Assembly (NCBI GenBank): GCA_003586115.2
Contig: QVOM02000025.1
Span: 88,070,601-88,134,600, forward strand
DNA from: Salvator merianae
Lineage: Eukaryota > Chordata > Lepidosauria > Squamata > Teiidae
Direction: 5' to 3'
DNA: 64,000 nucleotides
The translations under genes and the position numbers were made by a program. The notes beneath the pieces were generated by a model, which worked only from the letters and a program-made list of their open reading frames with translations, was not told where the DNA came from and made no database searches. Shown piece after piece: positions 44,866 to 55,063 of this stretch; the first letter of the stretch is position 1; each line of letters starts with the position of its first letter.

Positions 44866-45490
44866 GGAGGAGGAGAGCAGGTGAAGGTTTTGTCTTTGTC
44901 TTCTGCTTGAGATGCCCAGAAGCAAGTGGTCAGCCACTCTGTGGGACAGGAGGCGGGACTAGATGGGTATAACCTGACCCAGCAGGGATCCTCTTATGTT
45001 CTTATGGATAAATTCATGAAGGACAGCTATATCAATGGCTACCAGAGCCGATGCTTAGGTAGCATCGCCAAGTTGGAGAGACAGGCAGGACGCCTCTAAA
45101 GGCCATTTGCAGGGAGTCATAAGCAGGTGAAGGTTTTGTTTTTGTCTTCTGCTTGAGAATGCCCAGAAGCAATTGGTGAGCCACTGGGTGAGACAGGATG
45201 CTAGATTAGATGGGCTGTGGCCTGATCCAGTAGGGCTCATCCTAATTCATGGAGGACAGGTGTATCAATGGCTATTAGAATGGATGCCCAGATACCACTT
45301 CCTAGTTAGAGAGACAGAAAAGATGCCTCTAAAGGTCATTTGTAAGGAACTGAGAGCAGACAAAGATTTTGCCTCCATCTTCTGCTTGAGAATGCCCAGA
45401 AGCAACTGGTGGGCCACTGTGAGAAGATAGGAAGCCCGACTAGAAGGGCTGTAGCCTGATCCATAGAGTTCCTGTGTATGTCCTTACAAA
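44866..45490 (+). mobile_element. CR1 LINE 3' tails, three units head to tail
   Basis: Tail ends at about 45004, 45239 and 45480. The first junction is the long form (GTTCTTATGGATAAATTCATGAAGG). The second is the short form (CTCATCCTAATTCATGGAGG). The period is about 240 bp. Confidence 0.85.
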
Positions 45491-45721
45491 GACCCATCTT
45501 CTTCAGCAGTCTACTTCAGTGGCCAACCAGTTGGTTAAGAAAAACCTATCAATGAGATCCAGCAGGAACAGCACCCTAGGATTAGCATTATATGCTCCTA
45601 GAGGCAGCAGAAAACAGCAATTCTGACTTGCAGTTTACAGATCTGTCTGACCCTTCTTAAAATCAAAATGATGTCCATCACACATTTTGTGGAAATGATT
45701 TCTACAGGCCAGCAATGCCGA

Positions 45722-46068
45722 ATTTACAGCCTGCTGGATGCTGAAAGACTACAGCCTTCACGGCAGAGACGCATGGGAGCACCCCTCCCACANACTGCAG
45801 CAGGATTTGCCCACTCTAGTGCCCAACTTTTTGGAAGCAGGAGGGGACTGGATCTTAGACATAGAGTGGCAAACGCGGCTTTTATCTGGCACAGACCTGC
45901 CACACCAAAACTTCATTTACTGCCCTCCAAACTGGGAGGGTGACCAACAAATAGCGACTTGCGTCAAGCATGTTGGCAACCAAAGTTGGCAAATCCTCCC
46001 AAAATCCAGGAGGTGCTCCATGCATGCTATGAAGGCTGTAGTCCTTCAACATCTGGGAGGCTGCCAAT
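45722..46068. mobile_element. Long hairpin MITE with an unresolved base
   Basis: Left arm GCTGAAAGACTACAGCCTTC ACGG..GCATGGGAGCACC mirrors right arm GGTGCTCCATGCATGC..GAAGGCTGTAGTCCTTCAAC. The pairing continues inward over GGATTTGCCCACT / GTTGGCAAATCC. Position 45793 is N in the input, within the left arm. Confidence 0.7.
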
Positions 46069-46095
46069 CAGGCAGTCCTGCTATCGGCAAACTTG

Positions 46096-46510
46096 GAGCC
46101 TGTTCGCACTTTAGTGCGAGTGAGCATTCAGATCCTCACTAGCACAGTGCGTCACATTTTGCACAGGCCCTAGTGTGTGGGAGTGTCTGCAGACGCCCCC
46201 GAACACTACTAGCTGTCGAAAGCTAAATCGCTGTCCACAGCTATGCCGGGAGCAGCTAGAATGAGAACGCTGTAGGCCGTGGTGCAGCTGTGCAGTCATG
46301 CACTGCATTCCCGGTTGCCATGGCAGTGGACGGACATTTCCGTGGTTCCTGTCATGGCAGGCAGGCCAGCATTTGCACTGCGAGTGCTGGAAGCCTGGAC
46401 CCGGGCTGTTCCAGCCCTCGCAGTGCAGAGGGCCGCCACACTGCGGGGTCCGTTCCAGCTTAGAATCGTAGAAGTCTACCATTCTAGGCTGGAAAGTGTG
46501 AACAGGCCCT
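46096..46510. mobile_element. DNA transposon, GAACAGGCCC-ended family member
   Basis: Left GAGCCTGTTCGCACTTTAGT; right GAAAGTGTGAACAGGCCCT, imperfect inverted repeats. The interior carries CCCGGTTGCCATGGCAGTGG, CATTTGCACTGCGAGTGCTG and AGAATCGTAGAAGTCTACCA TTCTAGGCTGGAA. Lies 370 bp from exon B. Confidence 0.6.
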
Positions 46511-46881
46511 AGGTGCTGTAGAACAGTTCTGCTATTATGGAAAGCCAGGAGAAAATTGTTCGCTACCTCACACCATCTCTAATATTTGTCTTTCTCATAC
46601 TCATCTTCTTCTCAGTCAGAGTGTCTCCAACTTTTTATGAAGGGCCATTTCCTCACATGGGTTGAAGAGACTGAGGCAACTCAGAATGAAAGTACTTGGG
46701 GCACAGATAAAGGCGATAAAAGAACTTAAATGATAATAATAGTTAAGAGTTCTGAGGCAATGTGTAACTCACTGCTTGCTTTTGGTCAGACCAACCTTCT
46801 TTGAAGCTCTGCCTTGCCAAATGAAAATGTGAGACGCTAAGAAATTCACCTCAGAGGCGCTAAGTGCTTTACCATACTTAC

Positions 46882-47088
46882 CTTGAGGGGCTTGTGGCTA
46901 TGGACTTTGTGGCCATCTGCTAAAGCTGAGGGTCTTTGGTTCACAACGGTCAACAGGTGACGCTGATGTACTAACGCTTCTTTGAACTCTTCCTCCGTTT
47001 TCGTTTCTAGAAGTTTCTGTCGAAAAGTGATATCTGAGAACATGGTAGCAAAGGTCCGGCCCACTTCTGTGGCAGTTTTGGTACTTTT
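46882..47088 (-). CDS. SLC4A11: SLC4A11 internal exon B
   Basis: 207 bp, 69 whole codons, phase 0 on both sides. It begins [17 protein letters not shown] and includes [20 protein letters not shown], a charged helical stretch typical of SLC4A11 before the membrane domain. The 3' part ([19 protein letters not shown]) is the least conserved section and should be the linker. Acceptor CTGCTCCTCAG; donor AAG|GTAAGT. Residues 42-110 of the assembled piece. The following intron is 10.0 kb. Confidence 0.96.
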
Positions 47089-47487
47089 CTGAGGAGCAGA
47101 AAAAATGAAAACAAAATATAAAATAAGAGACTGAGGTCCTGATAGTATGGCCTAAGTTTCACATTATACCACAGTTGCTTTGGAATGTGGTGTTCATTTA
47201 CGTAATTTATACCCAGCTTTCAATCCCTAGGTTCTCAGTGTGTGAATTTAAGCGTGTTCGTGAAAACTTGGCCTTAATGAAATCCTCTGGAGTATCATTA
47301 ATCCAATTATTGGGATACTCAACCTTGCCCCCCCAGATGTTAATGAACTATAATTCTGTGCCAACCCCAGTTAAGCACTCCAACCATAACAATCCACTTC
47401 CAGCAAAAATAACAGGAGTTCCCCACGATGACAAATCGTTATTTCAATCCAACAACAATAATGAGGACCTTTTTATGCATTATACAG

Positions 47488-47611
47488 CAGGGGTCTCAAC
47501 ATCTGTGGCCTTCCAGAGGTTCCTAGACTACAACTCCCAGCATTTCACAGAATGCTAGAAATGGGACTTGTAGTTCAGGAACATCTGGAGCCCCATACTT
47601 TGAGATCCTTG
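47488..47611. mobile_element. hAT-type hairpin MITE (CAGGGGTCTCAA ends)
   Basis: 124 bp. CAGGGGTCTCAACATCTGTG at the left and CATACTTTGAGATCCTTG at the right. The inner arms CTAGACTACAACTCCCAGCA TT and GAAATGGGACTTGTAGTTCA GG pair. Flanking 8-mers do not match, so the class rests on the ends. Confidence 0.6.
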
Positions 47612-48663
47612 TTGCGCCGACTGAGTTGGGCAGAAAATATTAGGAATCCCTCATCAAACGCACTGATGGTACATCTAATCCAGCATCCAATGTGTATAAT
47701 CAGATGCTACTGGGGAGCCTGCAAGTGGTGCATAAAGTTGACAAACCTTTTTAACTGCTATTCACTTGCTGCTATTCACTGCCGTTTCATATTGCTTTTA
47801 TTGAATATTTGATATTTTTTTTTAATAAAAATGAGTTGCTAAAGATTTCATCTTAAACCCTTCAGGATTTTTTTGTTAAATGGGAAGCAGTATGTCAAGG
47901 GTTAAAATAAATAAATTATACTCCACAGCATCTATTATTCAGCAGGGGAAGAGACCAGAACCCCAGAAGTCCTTCCCTCTTTCTATGATTTTATAATACC
48001 ACTCGAATACCACTGAAACAGGAATTTCTAGAAAGTAATCTGGATTAGCCGCTATTAAATGATACCCCAACCATGAATTCACTGATGTCAAAATTACAGC
48101 TAGCAAGCTTCAAAACAAGGTCACTCCATTTCAGAGGACAGGCCTGACGACACACACCTGATGAAGGCACCACAGATCCCGATCTGAGAGGAACTAGCAC
48201 ATTACAGGCACATGGATTTACCTTGTTTATTCAAACTGTGCATGGGAGGGTCACACAGCTTCACACGTTGTTTGGATAAACTTTGTACATTTTGTGGGCA
48301 ATGCTCTGGGTCCCACTTCTGGATCCAGGGCTGTTGTATCCTCACTTACTTATTGCTATTTTGGGAACAAAAATGATCGGCTGATGCTATTTACGCATGA
48401 GCCTTTCCCGTACATATAACCAGGCCCAGTGCACACACCGCTGTATTTCTATAATGTTCATCAACGTTATTAATAAATAAAACATGAAAAGGTCCTTCTA
48501 CACATTCGTCTACCCTTCTGGGAGGCAAATGGTTTCAAACTACTACATGATGAATAGCTTTATACCAGCAGGGAATCGTTGTAAAAAATCATACACTCCT
48601 GTTAAAAGTTTGAAGTCATAGAATGGTCCATTCGGATCTCAAACATTGTCTTTTTTAGAAGAA
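47612..48663. other. Intron between exons A and B, nothing recognised
   Basis: AT-rich intron. No exon or repeat assigned. Confidence 0.4.
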
Positions 48664-48880
48664 TACAGTCATCCCTTATATAACGCTATGGCTTGTTTCT
48701 CTCAAACCACTGCAGAGTGGAAAACGGTGGCATCCAAGTAATTACCACTTACAGAAAACTGAAGGTTAGGAGAATCATGGTGCAGTGGTTGAGTGCCAGG
48801 GACCATCTGCTTTGCTGTGGCCCAGCCTGGCACACTTCAAAGGCTGGAAACAAAAGCTCCTGGCCTCTGAAATCCACAGT

Positions 48881-49193
48881 TAGGGCTGTTTTCACTAGGT
48901 ACCCAGAAATAGTCCAGTTTCTGGGAGCCTGGCAAAATGGTACTGTGTTATGGACACAGGCTAGACCAGCCTGGCCAGTTGCATTGCAGACAGCTGGTCT
49001 AAATGTTTGGGAGATGGCTTTAAAATGGTCTCCTCTTAGTTTGCCCTCCAGTGCCATTTTCACACTGAGGAGAGGGATAGCTGCCACTGTCAAGTGGACA
49101 GGTCATGCCTCAGGAGGCATGGTCTCTCAGGGACCAGTCTGCTGTGTGGACTCATGGGCTACTGGTTTAGACCAATAGTCCAGTGCAGAAGCT
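48881..49193. mobile_element. GGCCCTTTCTGCACT-group element, nested
   Basis: Left GGGCTGTTTTCACTAGGTAC; right CAGTGCAGAAGCTGCC, weak inverted repeats. The internal AGTTTCTGGGAGCCTGGCAA AATGGTACTGTG recurs at 60613-60640 (TCTGGGAGCCCAGTGAAACAGTGTCAGG). Confidence 0.45.
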
Positions 49194-49205
49194 GCCATGG
49201 AGGTC

Positions 49206-49610
49206 CACGTGTGATCAGACACACTTAATGAAGCCTGAGAATGGCTGCCCTTTCCTCATACAGGGTAACATGACACCAAGAGCGACTCTTTCTTTCAGTC
49301 ACATTGGGCGGAGAGTTTCATAAGCATAGAGGAGGGAAACGCAGCCAATCACAGGATGGGAACAAATGCTGCCAGTGAGCAACCAATCAAGGACATGGAA
49401 AGCCAGGCAGGCAAGTGGCCAATCAGTGGCAAGTACTTGTTATCAAGAAGGCATTGTCAGATTTTGAGGCGAAAGAAGAGCAACAATGTGGCAACATGAG
49501 GTAGGCTTATTTGTTTAACTGTTCGAATGCCTGATTTTTGTGCATCTATAGAAGGGACTCATTTTCCAAAGGGATGACTGAAAAAAAGCCTTGTCTGATC
49601 ACACCCTGAG
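49206..49610. mobile_element. DNA element, GTGTGATCAGACA-ended family
   Basis: Left CGTGTGATCAGACACACTTA ATGAAG; right CTTGTCTGATCACACCCTGA G. Shares the ends, the length (about 405 bp) and the TGGCCAATCAGTGGC word with 59762-60177. Confidence 0.6.
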
Positions 49611-49881
49611 TCAACAGTGCACAGATGGGAGAGCTATCAATGAATCAATTGTGGTGCAGAGAGGAGACGTAAATCTACCAAATGCCTGGGTGCTGTGGAG
49701 GCATAAGACAACTGAGTCTACTAGTAAGTTAGTGGCACCTCAGCAAACACCCGAATCACATTTTGGATTTGTCAAAAAACAAAATCACGCTGTTAAAAAA
49801 CAGTGCTGTACACAGGAAGTCACATTTTGCCGCCAGAATAAAAGGAAAATATTTACACAAAACTGCATTATATAAGGCATG

Positions 49882-50056
49882 CAGGAGCGGCTGCTGGCTT
49901 TAAGCCTGGGTGTTCGCGCCCTGCGCAAAGTGTGCCATGGCTGTTCGTGGGTTGCCCCTGCTGTGGCAGTATGGAGGCCTGGAAGCCCCACGAACAGCCA
50001 TCGTGTGCTTTGCGCAGGACGCGAACACCCGGGCTTAAAGCTGGCGGCCGCCGCTG
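49882..50056. mobile_element. hAT-type MITE, CAGCGGCGGC family
   Basis: 175 bp. Left CAGGAGCGGCTGCTGGCTTT AAGCCTGGGTGTTCGCGCCC; right GGACGCGAACACCCGGGCTT AAAGCTGGCGGCCGCCGCTG. Flanks AAGGCATG and AAGGGATG match at 7 of 8. The target is the TATAAGGGATGACTGTA end of the Tigger-like element, so this insert is younger. Confidence 0.85.
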
Positions 50057-50209
50057 AAGGGATGACTGTAGATGTCTGGAAATCAGAAAATGAGAATGAG
50101 GGGGAAAGCACGGTTTTTTTTTTGTTTCTGTTTTGATTCTTCCTTTAAACAGATAAATAAATAGCCTCCTTCCTGAAGCAAGCCCCCAGGAGAAGCAGAA
50201 AATGTGTAC

Positions 50210-50333
50210 CATTTTGGGAGGAGCGAGGACCAGGACGACAAATCTCACTTCGCAGGAGTTCTCCCCCCAGTTCTGAGGTCTTTCCAGGCGGCTGATGCAA
50301 ACATGACGTCGCTGAAGGGATTTGATAGTGCAA
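50210..50333 (-). CDS. SLC4A11: SLC4A11 internal exon A (end of cytosolic N-terminal domain)
   Basis: 124 bp: one base completing a codon, then 41 codons. It reads [19 protein letters not shown] and onward to LVLAPPKM, residues 1-41 of the assembled partial protein. This is the core of the band-3-like cytosolic domain and closely matches the mammalian SLC4A11 segment as I remember it. The acceptor is ...TTTGAACAG before the exon. The donor is ATG|GTACAC, phase 0, joining directly to the KSTK of the next exon 3.1 kb away. No upstream exon was recognised in the 13.7 kb to its 5' side. Confidence 0.95.
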
Positions 50334-50750
50334 CTGTTCAAAGAAGACAGGATTACATCAGCAGATTAGGTCAGCAATTCACAGAATAGCACACAATTGC
50401 TTTCAGTGGAAGAAAAAGTTCCTAGAAAGCGTAGTAGGCGGTTATGGTGACGGGCGACTGGAAGCTTGAAAAAGCTCCAAAAGGTACATAAACAATAATG
50501 CTTCAAATTCATGTTTGGTTAAAGGAACCCAATGAAGTGCTAAGCTGAAAAATGTCAAGGCCAGTGAAACAAGTACAATCCACTTACGGGTAATAGCTAC
50601 TTAGCTGAGCAAGCAGGTGAGGAACCGTTTAATCTCTCCAGGCATTCATTGAACAAGCATAGAACTCGATATTCATAACATCTGCAACATTATTTGCATA
50701 GTTTTGTAAAGTTGACCCGATTAAAGCTTTTCAGATGTTGCTGAACGATG
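50334..50750. other. Sequence 5' of exon A, nothing recognised
   Basis: Presumed start of the next upstream intron. The expected preceding exon (ending in a YQQSWLCII-like segment) was not seen here or further right in the window. Confidence 0.45.
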
Positions 50751-50940
50751 GGTAATGCATACCGGATCCGCATGCATACTAGGAGCCTCCCTTCCACATG
50801 CTGGTGTGATCTATGAGAGGTCCTGCCCACATGGGGTGGTCTAAGGGGGCGTGCCCTCCCTTAGACCACATTGGCGTGAGGAAGGAAGGATCCTAGTCCA
50901 CTTGCTGGCCCAGTATACTGCCCTGTAACTCTTCTGTGTC
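50750..50940. mobile_element. GGCCCTTTCTGCACT-group fragment
   Basis: CTCCCTTCCACATGCTGGTG TGATCTATGAGAGGTCCTGCCC mirrors the right part with CTTAGACCACATTGGCGTGA GGAAGGAAGG. Similar words occur at 31600-31720 and 51190-51290. Confidence 0.45.
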
Positions 50941-51139
50941 GGTAAGGTCAACAACAAAGGATGATGGGAGTTGCAGCTAATCAACAAAGGATGACACTGC
51001 CACGATACGGAACACTTTCAGACAATTAGCAAAGACAAACCTCTTTATTCTGTTCTTTAGATAAAGAGAATGACGGCCTTCTCCTTTAGACTGCTTAAAA
51101 TTTGTATCCGAATTTGGAATGGTAGTGACTTCACAACCT

Positions 51140-51740
51140 GGGATTAAACTAAGGGCAATTCTGCACTGGCTTGTATACCAGACCACCAAGAAACTAGGAG
51201 CCTCTCTTCCGCATGCTGGTGCCACCTAAGGGAGGCCCTGCCCTGTTAGACTCCACTCCCTTATGCTGTCCCTGGAGGTGGGGTCTCCCTTAGGACCTTT
51301 CTGCACTTACCTCTATTATGCATTAGGATCCCTCCTGGTTCTCTTCAAGGCTCTTCTGCTCGCAAGTCAGTGCGGATCAGAGAGGCCCCACCCACCACAG
51401 GTACACGCTGTCTGCATTAGACGGAGCATGATTCAGATTTGCAGGCCAGTGATTTGGACTACTGATAGCCCTTAGCATTGAGGAGTACTAGCGTAGCAGC
51501 TCAGACTGGTCTGGATCACAGAAGCATGCAGAAACCATGCCCCTGTTTCCCAGACTACTGGGGGACCCATTTAGGTGGCACACCAAAGCACGCTGCCAAA
51601 ATGGGTTCCCTTGGAGCTCAAGAGGCTAGGAGCTTTTGTTCCTAGCCCTTTGGGGCCCTCAGAAGCTAGTGTATAAAAGGGAGGCTCCTAGTAGGTTTGC
51701 TGGTCTGATATATCAAGCCAGTGCAGAATCACCTCACAAT
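51140..51740. mobile_element. GGCCCTTTCTGCACT-family copies, overlapping
   Basis: Begins with GGCAATTCTGCACTGGCTTG TATACCAGACCACCAAG. A second copy starts at 51294 (GACCTTTCTGCACTTACCTC) and includes GCATTAGACGGAGCATGATT CAGATT, GTCTGGATCACAGAAGCATG CAGAA, GGCTAGGAGCTTTTGTTCCT AGCCC. The outer element ends GCTGGTCTGATATATCAAGCCAGTGCAGAATC. The second appears nested in the first. Confidence 0.5.
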
Positions 51741-51744
51741 GGCA

Positions 51745-52250
51745 GGAGACAGGGGAAGATTTCAGGGAACAGCTATGGCCTTGGAGAGTCACATTGTTCT
51801 AACCTGAAAACGTACGCTAAGGAAAAAAGAAGAGAGATTTTAAGTCTGTTTCTGAAATGCAAAACATTTGCCAATTAATAATAGTCACTGATTAAAGGAG
51901 GTGAAATGGGGTTTAGTATTTGGACTGAATGCTTGCTTCTACCTTTCCTTCACATTCTTTCTTTTGAAAACATTGCCTTTGTAAACAACCTGAGCGTGGA
52001 TGCTTAGAGCATTTATTTTGTTTTTGACATTTGGATTAGAAGCTCTTATAACAATGGCGGTGAATTCATTCTACATGGGTACCATTAATTAAGATGTAAG
52101 TGAATCCATGTGGGAGTTTTGAACCTTGAATAGGCCTGTTTGACTGACACCTTGAAAGCTAAGGGACCGAACTGATACAAAACAAAACAAGTCTGGGAAA
52201 CAAAATCCAAGTACTGCCAGGCAAGTTCATTTCTGTTCTAAACTTAAACT
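51745..52250. other. Presumed 5' intron, nothing recognised
   Basis: No exon or repeat assigned. Confidence 0.4.
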
Positions 52251-52254
52251 TTAA

Positions 52255-52681
52255 GGGCCTTTTTGCACTTCCCACCCTAGAACAGGACCTCACAGCATGG
52301 CGACTGTCTGCACTGCAAGGCCTTAGAACTGAGCAGCAGCAGGATACCAGCATTTGCAGTGGGGATGCTGGTGTCCTGCACCATGAGAGTGGCTAGGAAA
52401 CTTCCAGCTGCCGCTACGGCAACTAGGAACGCTGTATGGCAGTGCAGCTGCAGCCATACCGCACCGCTCTGCATTTGCACCCGGGAGAGGGCCTAAATGC
52501 AGTATACCGGGAGCAGTCCACCTGCTCTCGGTACAGCTGTGGAGCACGATTTTGTGCTCCACAGCAAGTAGTGATCGGGGTCAGCTGTAGTCTGTTCCTG
52601 ATTGCCAGGAACTCCAAGAAATATGGAAGCACTTCACTACCGGCATCCCGACGTTCACTAGTGTAGACTGCAAACAGGCCC
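52255..52681. mobile_element. DNA transposon, GAACAGGCCC-ended family member
   Basis: Left GGGCCTTTTTGCACTTCCCA; right GTAGACTGCAAACAGGCCCC, inverted. The interior carries GGGATGCTGGTGTCCTGCAC CATGAGAGTGGC, GCAGTATACCGGGAGCAGTC CACCTGCTC and GAGCACGATTTTGTGCTCCA. About 427 bp, no coding content. Confidence 0.6.
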
Positions 52682-52843
52682 CTTGCTTCTAAACTTGCTT
52701 TCTCCCCATGGTCTGCCTTTTCTATCTTCCTTTTACTTATATTTTTTTAAACGGATGCAGTTGAACCTACAATTCATTTTTCGCCAATAAGAGCCCTCCA
52801 GATGTTCTGCAAGATACTTGACTGGGAAGACTAGGCCTTTTAG

Positions 52844-53013
52844 CAGCGGCAGCCGGCAGCTTTAAGGGCAGGTGTTTGCACCCCGTGCAAAGCATGAAAT
52901 GGCTGTTTGCGGGGCCTCCAGGCCTCCATACCATCGTGATAGCCCTGTGAACAGCCATGGTGCGCTTTGCGCAGAGTGCAAACACCCGCCCTTAAAGCCA
53001 GCGGCCGCCACTG
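52844..53013. mobile_element. hAT-type MITE, CAGCGGCGGC family
   Basis: 170 bp. Left CAGCGGCAGCCGGCAGCTTT AAGGGCAGGTGTTTGC; right GCAAACACCCGCCCTTAAAG CCAGCGGCCGCCACTG. Flanks CCTTTTAG (52836-52843) and CCTTCTAG (53014-53021) match at 7 of 8. Confidence 0.85.
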
Positions 53014-53061
53014 CCTTCTAGGCTGGATATCTATTTGCCAGGATTCATGAAAATAAACAGA

Positions 53062-53460
53062 GGGCCTTTTTGCACTTTGAACCAGCGAACATCTGGGACA
53101 CTCGCTAGCCAAGTGGGTCCCCCTTTGCAAAGGCCCACGTGATCGGGAGCACTAATTTGTGCTTCACAGCTTGACCAGGAGCAGGTATCCTGCTCACGGT
53201 CAAATGCATTTGCATCTGTTTCCGGGTGTGAATGCACTTGTGCAATTGTCCCTGTATGTACCTGTGCACTGCACAGTGATGCTGATTGCCATGGCAGCAG
53301 CTGGCTGCTTCCCAGCTGCTGTCATGGTGAACATCTGGAGCAGAAAACCAGGTATCCTGCTCGTATTCACGTCCATGTTGGTGTCCATGTTGCAGGGTCA
53401 ATTCCACGTTAGAATGGAATAATTATCCCAGGATTTCCTACACAATTATGGTCTTATCTA
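53062..53460. mobile_element. DNA transposon, GAACAGGCCC-ended group (diverged)
   Basis: Starts AGGGCCTTTTTGCACTTTGA. Contains TGATTGCCATGGCAGCAGCT GGCTGCTTCCCAGCTGCTGT CATGG and AGCAGGTATCCTGCTCACGG, palindromic words like those in 52255-52681. The right end is degraded near ATTATCCCAGGATTTCC. Confidence 0.5.
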
Positions 53461-53461
53461 C

Positions 53462-54555
53462 CTTTAACTAGCCATCCTGGAAATGTGTGATGTTTCAATG
53501 TCTCAGTGAGAAAGCTACAATATTCTCCACTACCACTTCAATGACTTTTTGATAAAGCCAGACTTTCTGGAACGCAAAGGTTCATTTAAGGCTTTGACTT
53601 TTAAAATGAAAACTACTTTGAAACCTAGAGAAAGTATTCCTAAATCTCAGCAGTTTCAAAATACTTCCAAGTCTATTGCCTCAGGATAGGACAAACCAAT
53701 TAATGAAACTTTCCTTCTCAATTGTCCATTCCCCTTTTTTAAAAAGCTTTTTAGCTGAAGCTAACACAACTATAAAATCATCATCACCATCATCATGATA
53801 ATACTACTACTACTACTAATAATAATAATTTACATTTGTATCCTGCCCTTCACCCAAAGGTGAAAATGGGTTGACCTGCATGGATCTATGTAATATAATA
53901 GGTTTTTGTTATAACTGAAAATAATTGACCTTTTTATTACAGCTCATTGTATATAGCAAATGGGTTACCACTGTTATATGTGAAAATACTATTTAGATAT
54001 GATTATATTTTTTAATATTATTAAGGTTTAGGGTTATGTTTTTTTACTGAATCAAAGCTAACCATTTTTCTTCAAGTGGCATTTACTGTAAGTACTGTTC
54101 AACAAATTTCATTTTTCTCCATCAATCTTCCTCAGTCTCTGTGCCTCAGATATGAATCCCAGTCAGTAATGCCATTTGCTAACAAGATGTTCACCCCTGC
54201 TTTACAGTGAACATGGTTAGCTTTGTTATCTTTTTACATGCATGTGTTGAAAGGAAGCTGAGAGACCCTGTGAGAAGCAGAGAAGCCCTTAGGCATCACA
54301 CTTGTGACCTCAGCAGTATGTGACAGAAAGTAGATCTATGTTGCAAGGAAAGCCACATCGAAGTTTATTCAAAACAGACTTCTGTTCCAGCTGGCTTTCT
54401 TTCTCACAGTTCTTTGGTTAGCCGACTTAATTCAAAATGCTGGTTCTTACAGTTAAAATCGAAAATGTCTTGACGCCAAGGCATCTCAGTGTTTGCTCAA
54501 CACTGGAGATGTTATTTCATAAATAACACAAAGCATACCGAGTAAGGACATTTCT
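53462..54555. other. Presumed 5' intron, mostly nothing recognised
   Basis: Includes CATCATCACCATCATC then (TAC)n/(AAT)n repeats (53779-53830), followed by a reversed L2-type tail TTTACATTTGTATCCTGCCC TTCACCC. AT-rich otherwise. Confidence 0.45.
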
Positions 54556-54559
54556 GAAT

Positions 54560-55063
54560 TTACCTTACTGGCCTGGTCCAGTAGGTCCAGCAGTTGGACC
54601 ACTCTGCTGTCCTGGAATGAATCTTCTGCACTAGGAAGTCTGTTCTGGGACAGCCCTTGTGTGGGCGCTGAAGATCACGTGATCTTTGGAGTCAGTCTCT
54701 GCATTCTCCAATGACTAGGAACTAAAGTTCCTAGACTTGGACCCCCCAAGGGGACCCCTTTTGGTGGCACAATTTTGTGTGCCACCGAAATGGTCCTTCC
54801 ACTAAACAGAACTACAGAGGTGTGCTGCCCCAAACACATCTCCTGGACCAGTTTACTCACAATGAGAACAGTGGTATACCTTTTTAAAAAGATCTACTGC
54901 TGTCCCAGTGTAGACGGCCATTTTGGAGGCTAGACAGAAACAGCTGTTGCATGGAGTCAGAGCTGTTTCTGTCTAAGGGTGATCCATCCCGGTGGTTGGA
55001 TAGATTGCCTGATCCAAACTGCCTGTACTAGATCAACTTAAGATAAGTGCAGAAAGGTCCTAA
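54560..55063 (+). mobile_element. GGCCCTTTCTGCACT-family MITE
   Basis: Contains the CAATGACTAGGAACTAAAGT TCCTAGAC hairpin, CCTTTTGGTGGCACAATTTT GTGTGCCACCG and the right end CAACTTAAGATAAGTGCAGA AAGGTCC. About 500 bp, the family length. Confidence 0.5.

Larger units (their letters stand above)
48666..50068. mobile_element. Tigger/pogo-like composite element
   Basis: Ends CAGTCATCCCTTATATAA at the left and, after removing the hAT insert, TTATATAAGGGATGACTG at the right, flanked by TA on both sides (48664-48665, 50069-50070). The interior contains three other elements (48881-49193, 49206-49610, 49882-50056), so the 1403 bp is mostly nested insertion. No transposase frame. It occupies much of the intron between exons A and B and ends 141 bp from exon A. 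Confidence 0.65.
4483..50333 (-). other. SLC4A11: SLC4A11 gene, partial (11 internal exons)
   Basis: Gene-level entry. SLC4A11 is a plasma-membrane SLC4-family transporter with proton/hydroxide (and ammonia-linked) conductance. In mammals it is known from corneal endothelium and inner ear, and its loss causes corneal endothelial dystrophy. Eleven exons join in phase into 510 codons with no stop, against about 890 residues for the human protein (from memory). The order is cytosolic N-terminal domain end (residues 1-110), linker (111-139), then membrane segments. Signature stretches include [16 protein letters not shown] (half-helix of segment 3), [12 protein letters not shown] (segment 10) and [13 protein letters not shown], which separate it from bicarbonate transporters SLC4A1-A10. 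All introns are GT-AG. The first and last exons are outside the window or not recognisable. Introns are far larger than in the compact (about 12 kb) human gene and are filled with repeats. Confidence 0.96.

Noticed and set aside
45668..46142. Plus frames across the unresolved base
   Set aside because: They lie in a palindromic element; frame continuity depends on an N and there is no domain resemblance.
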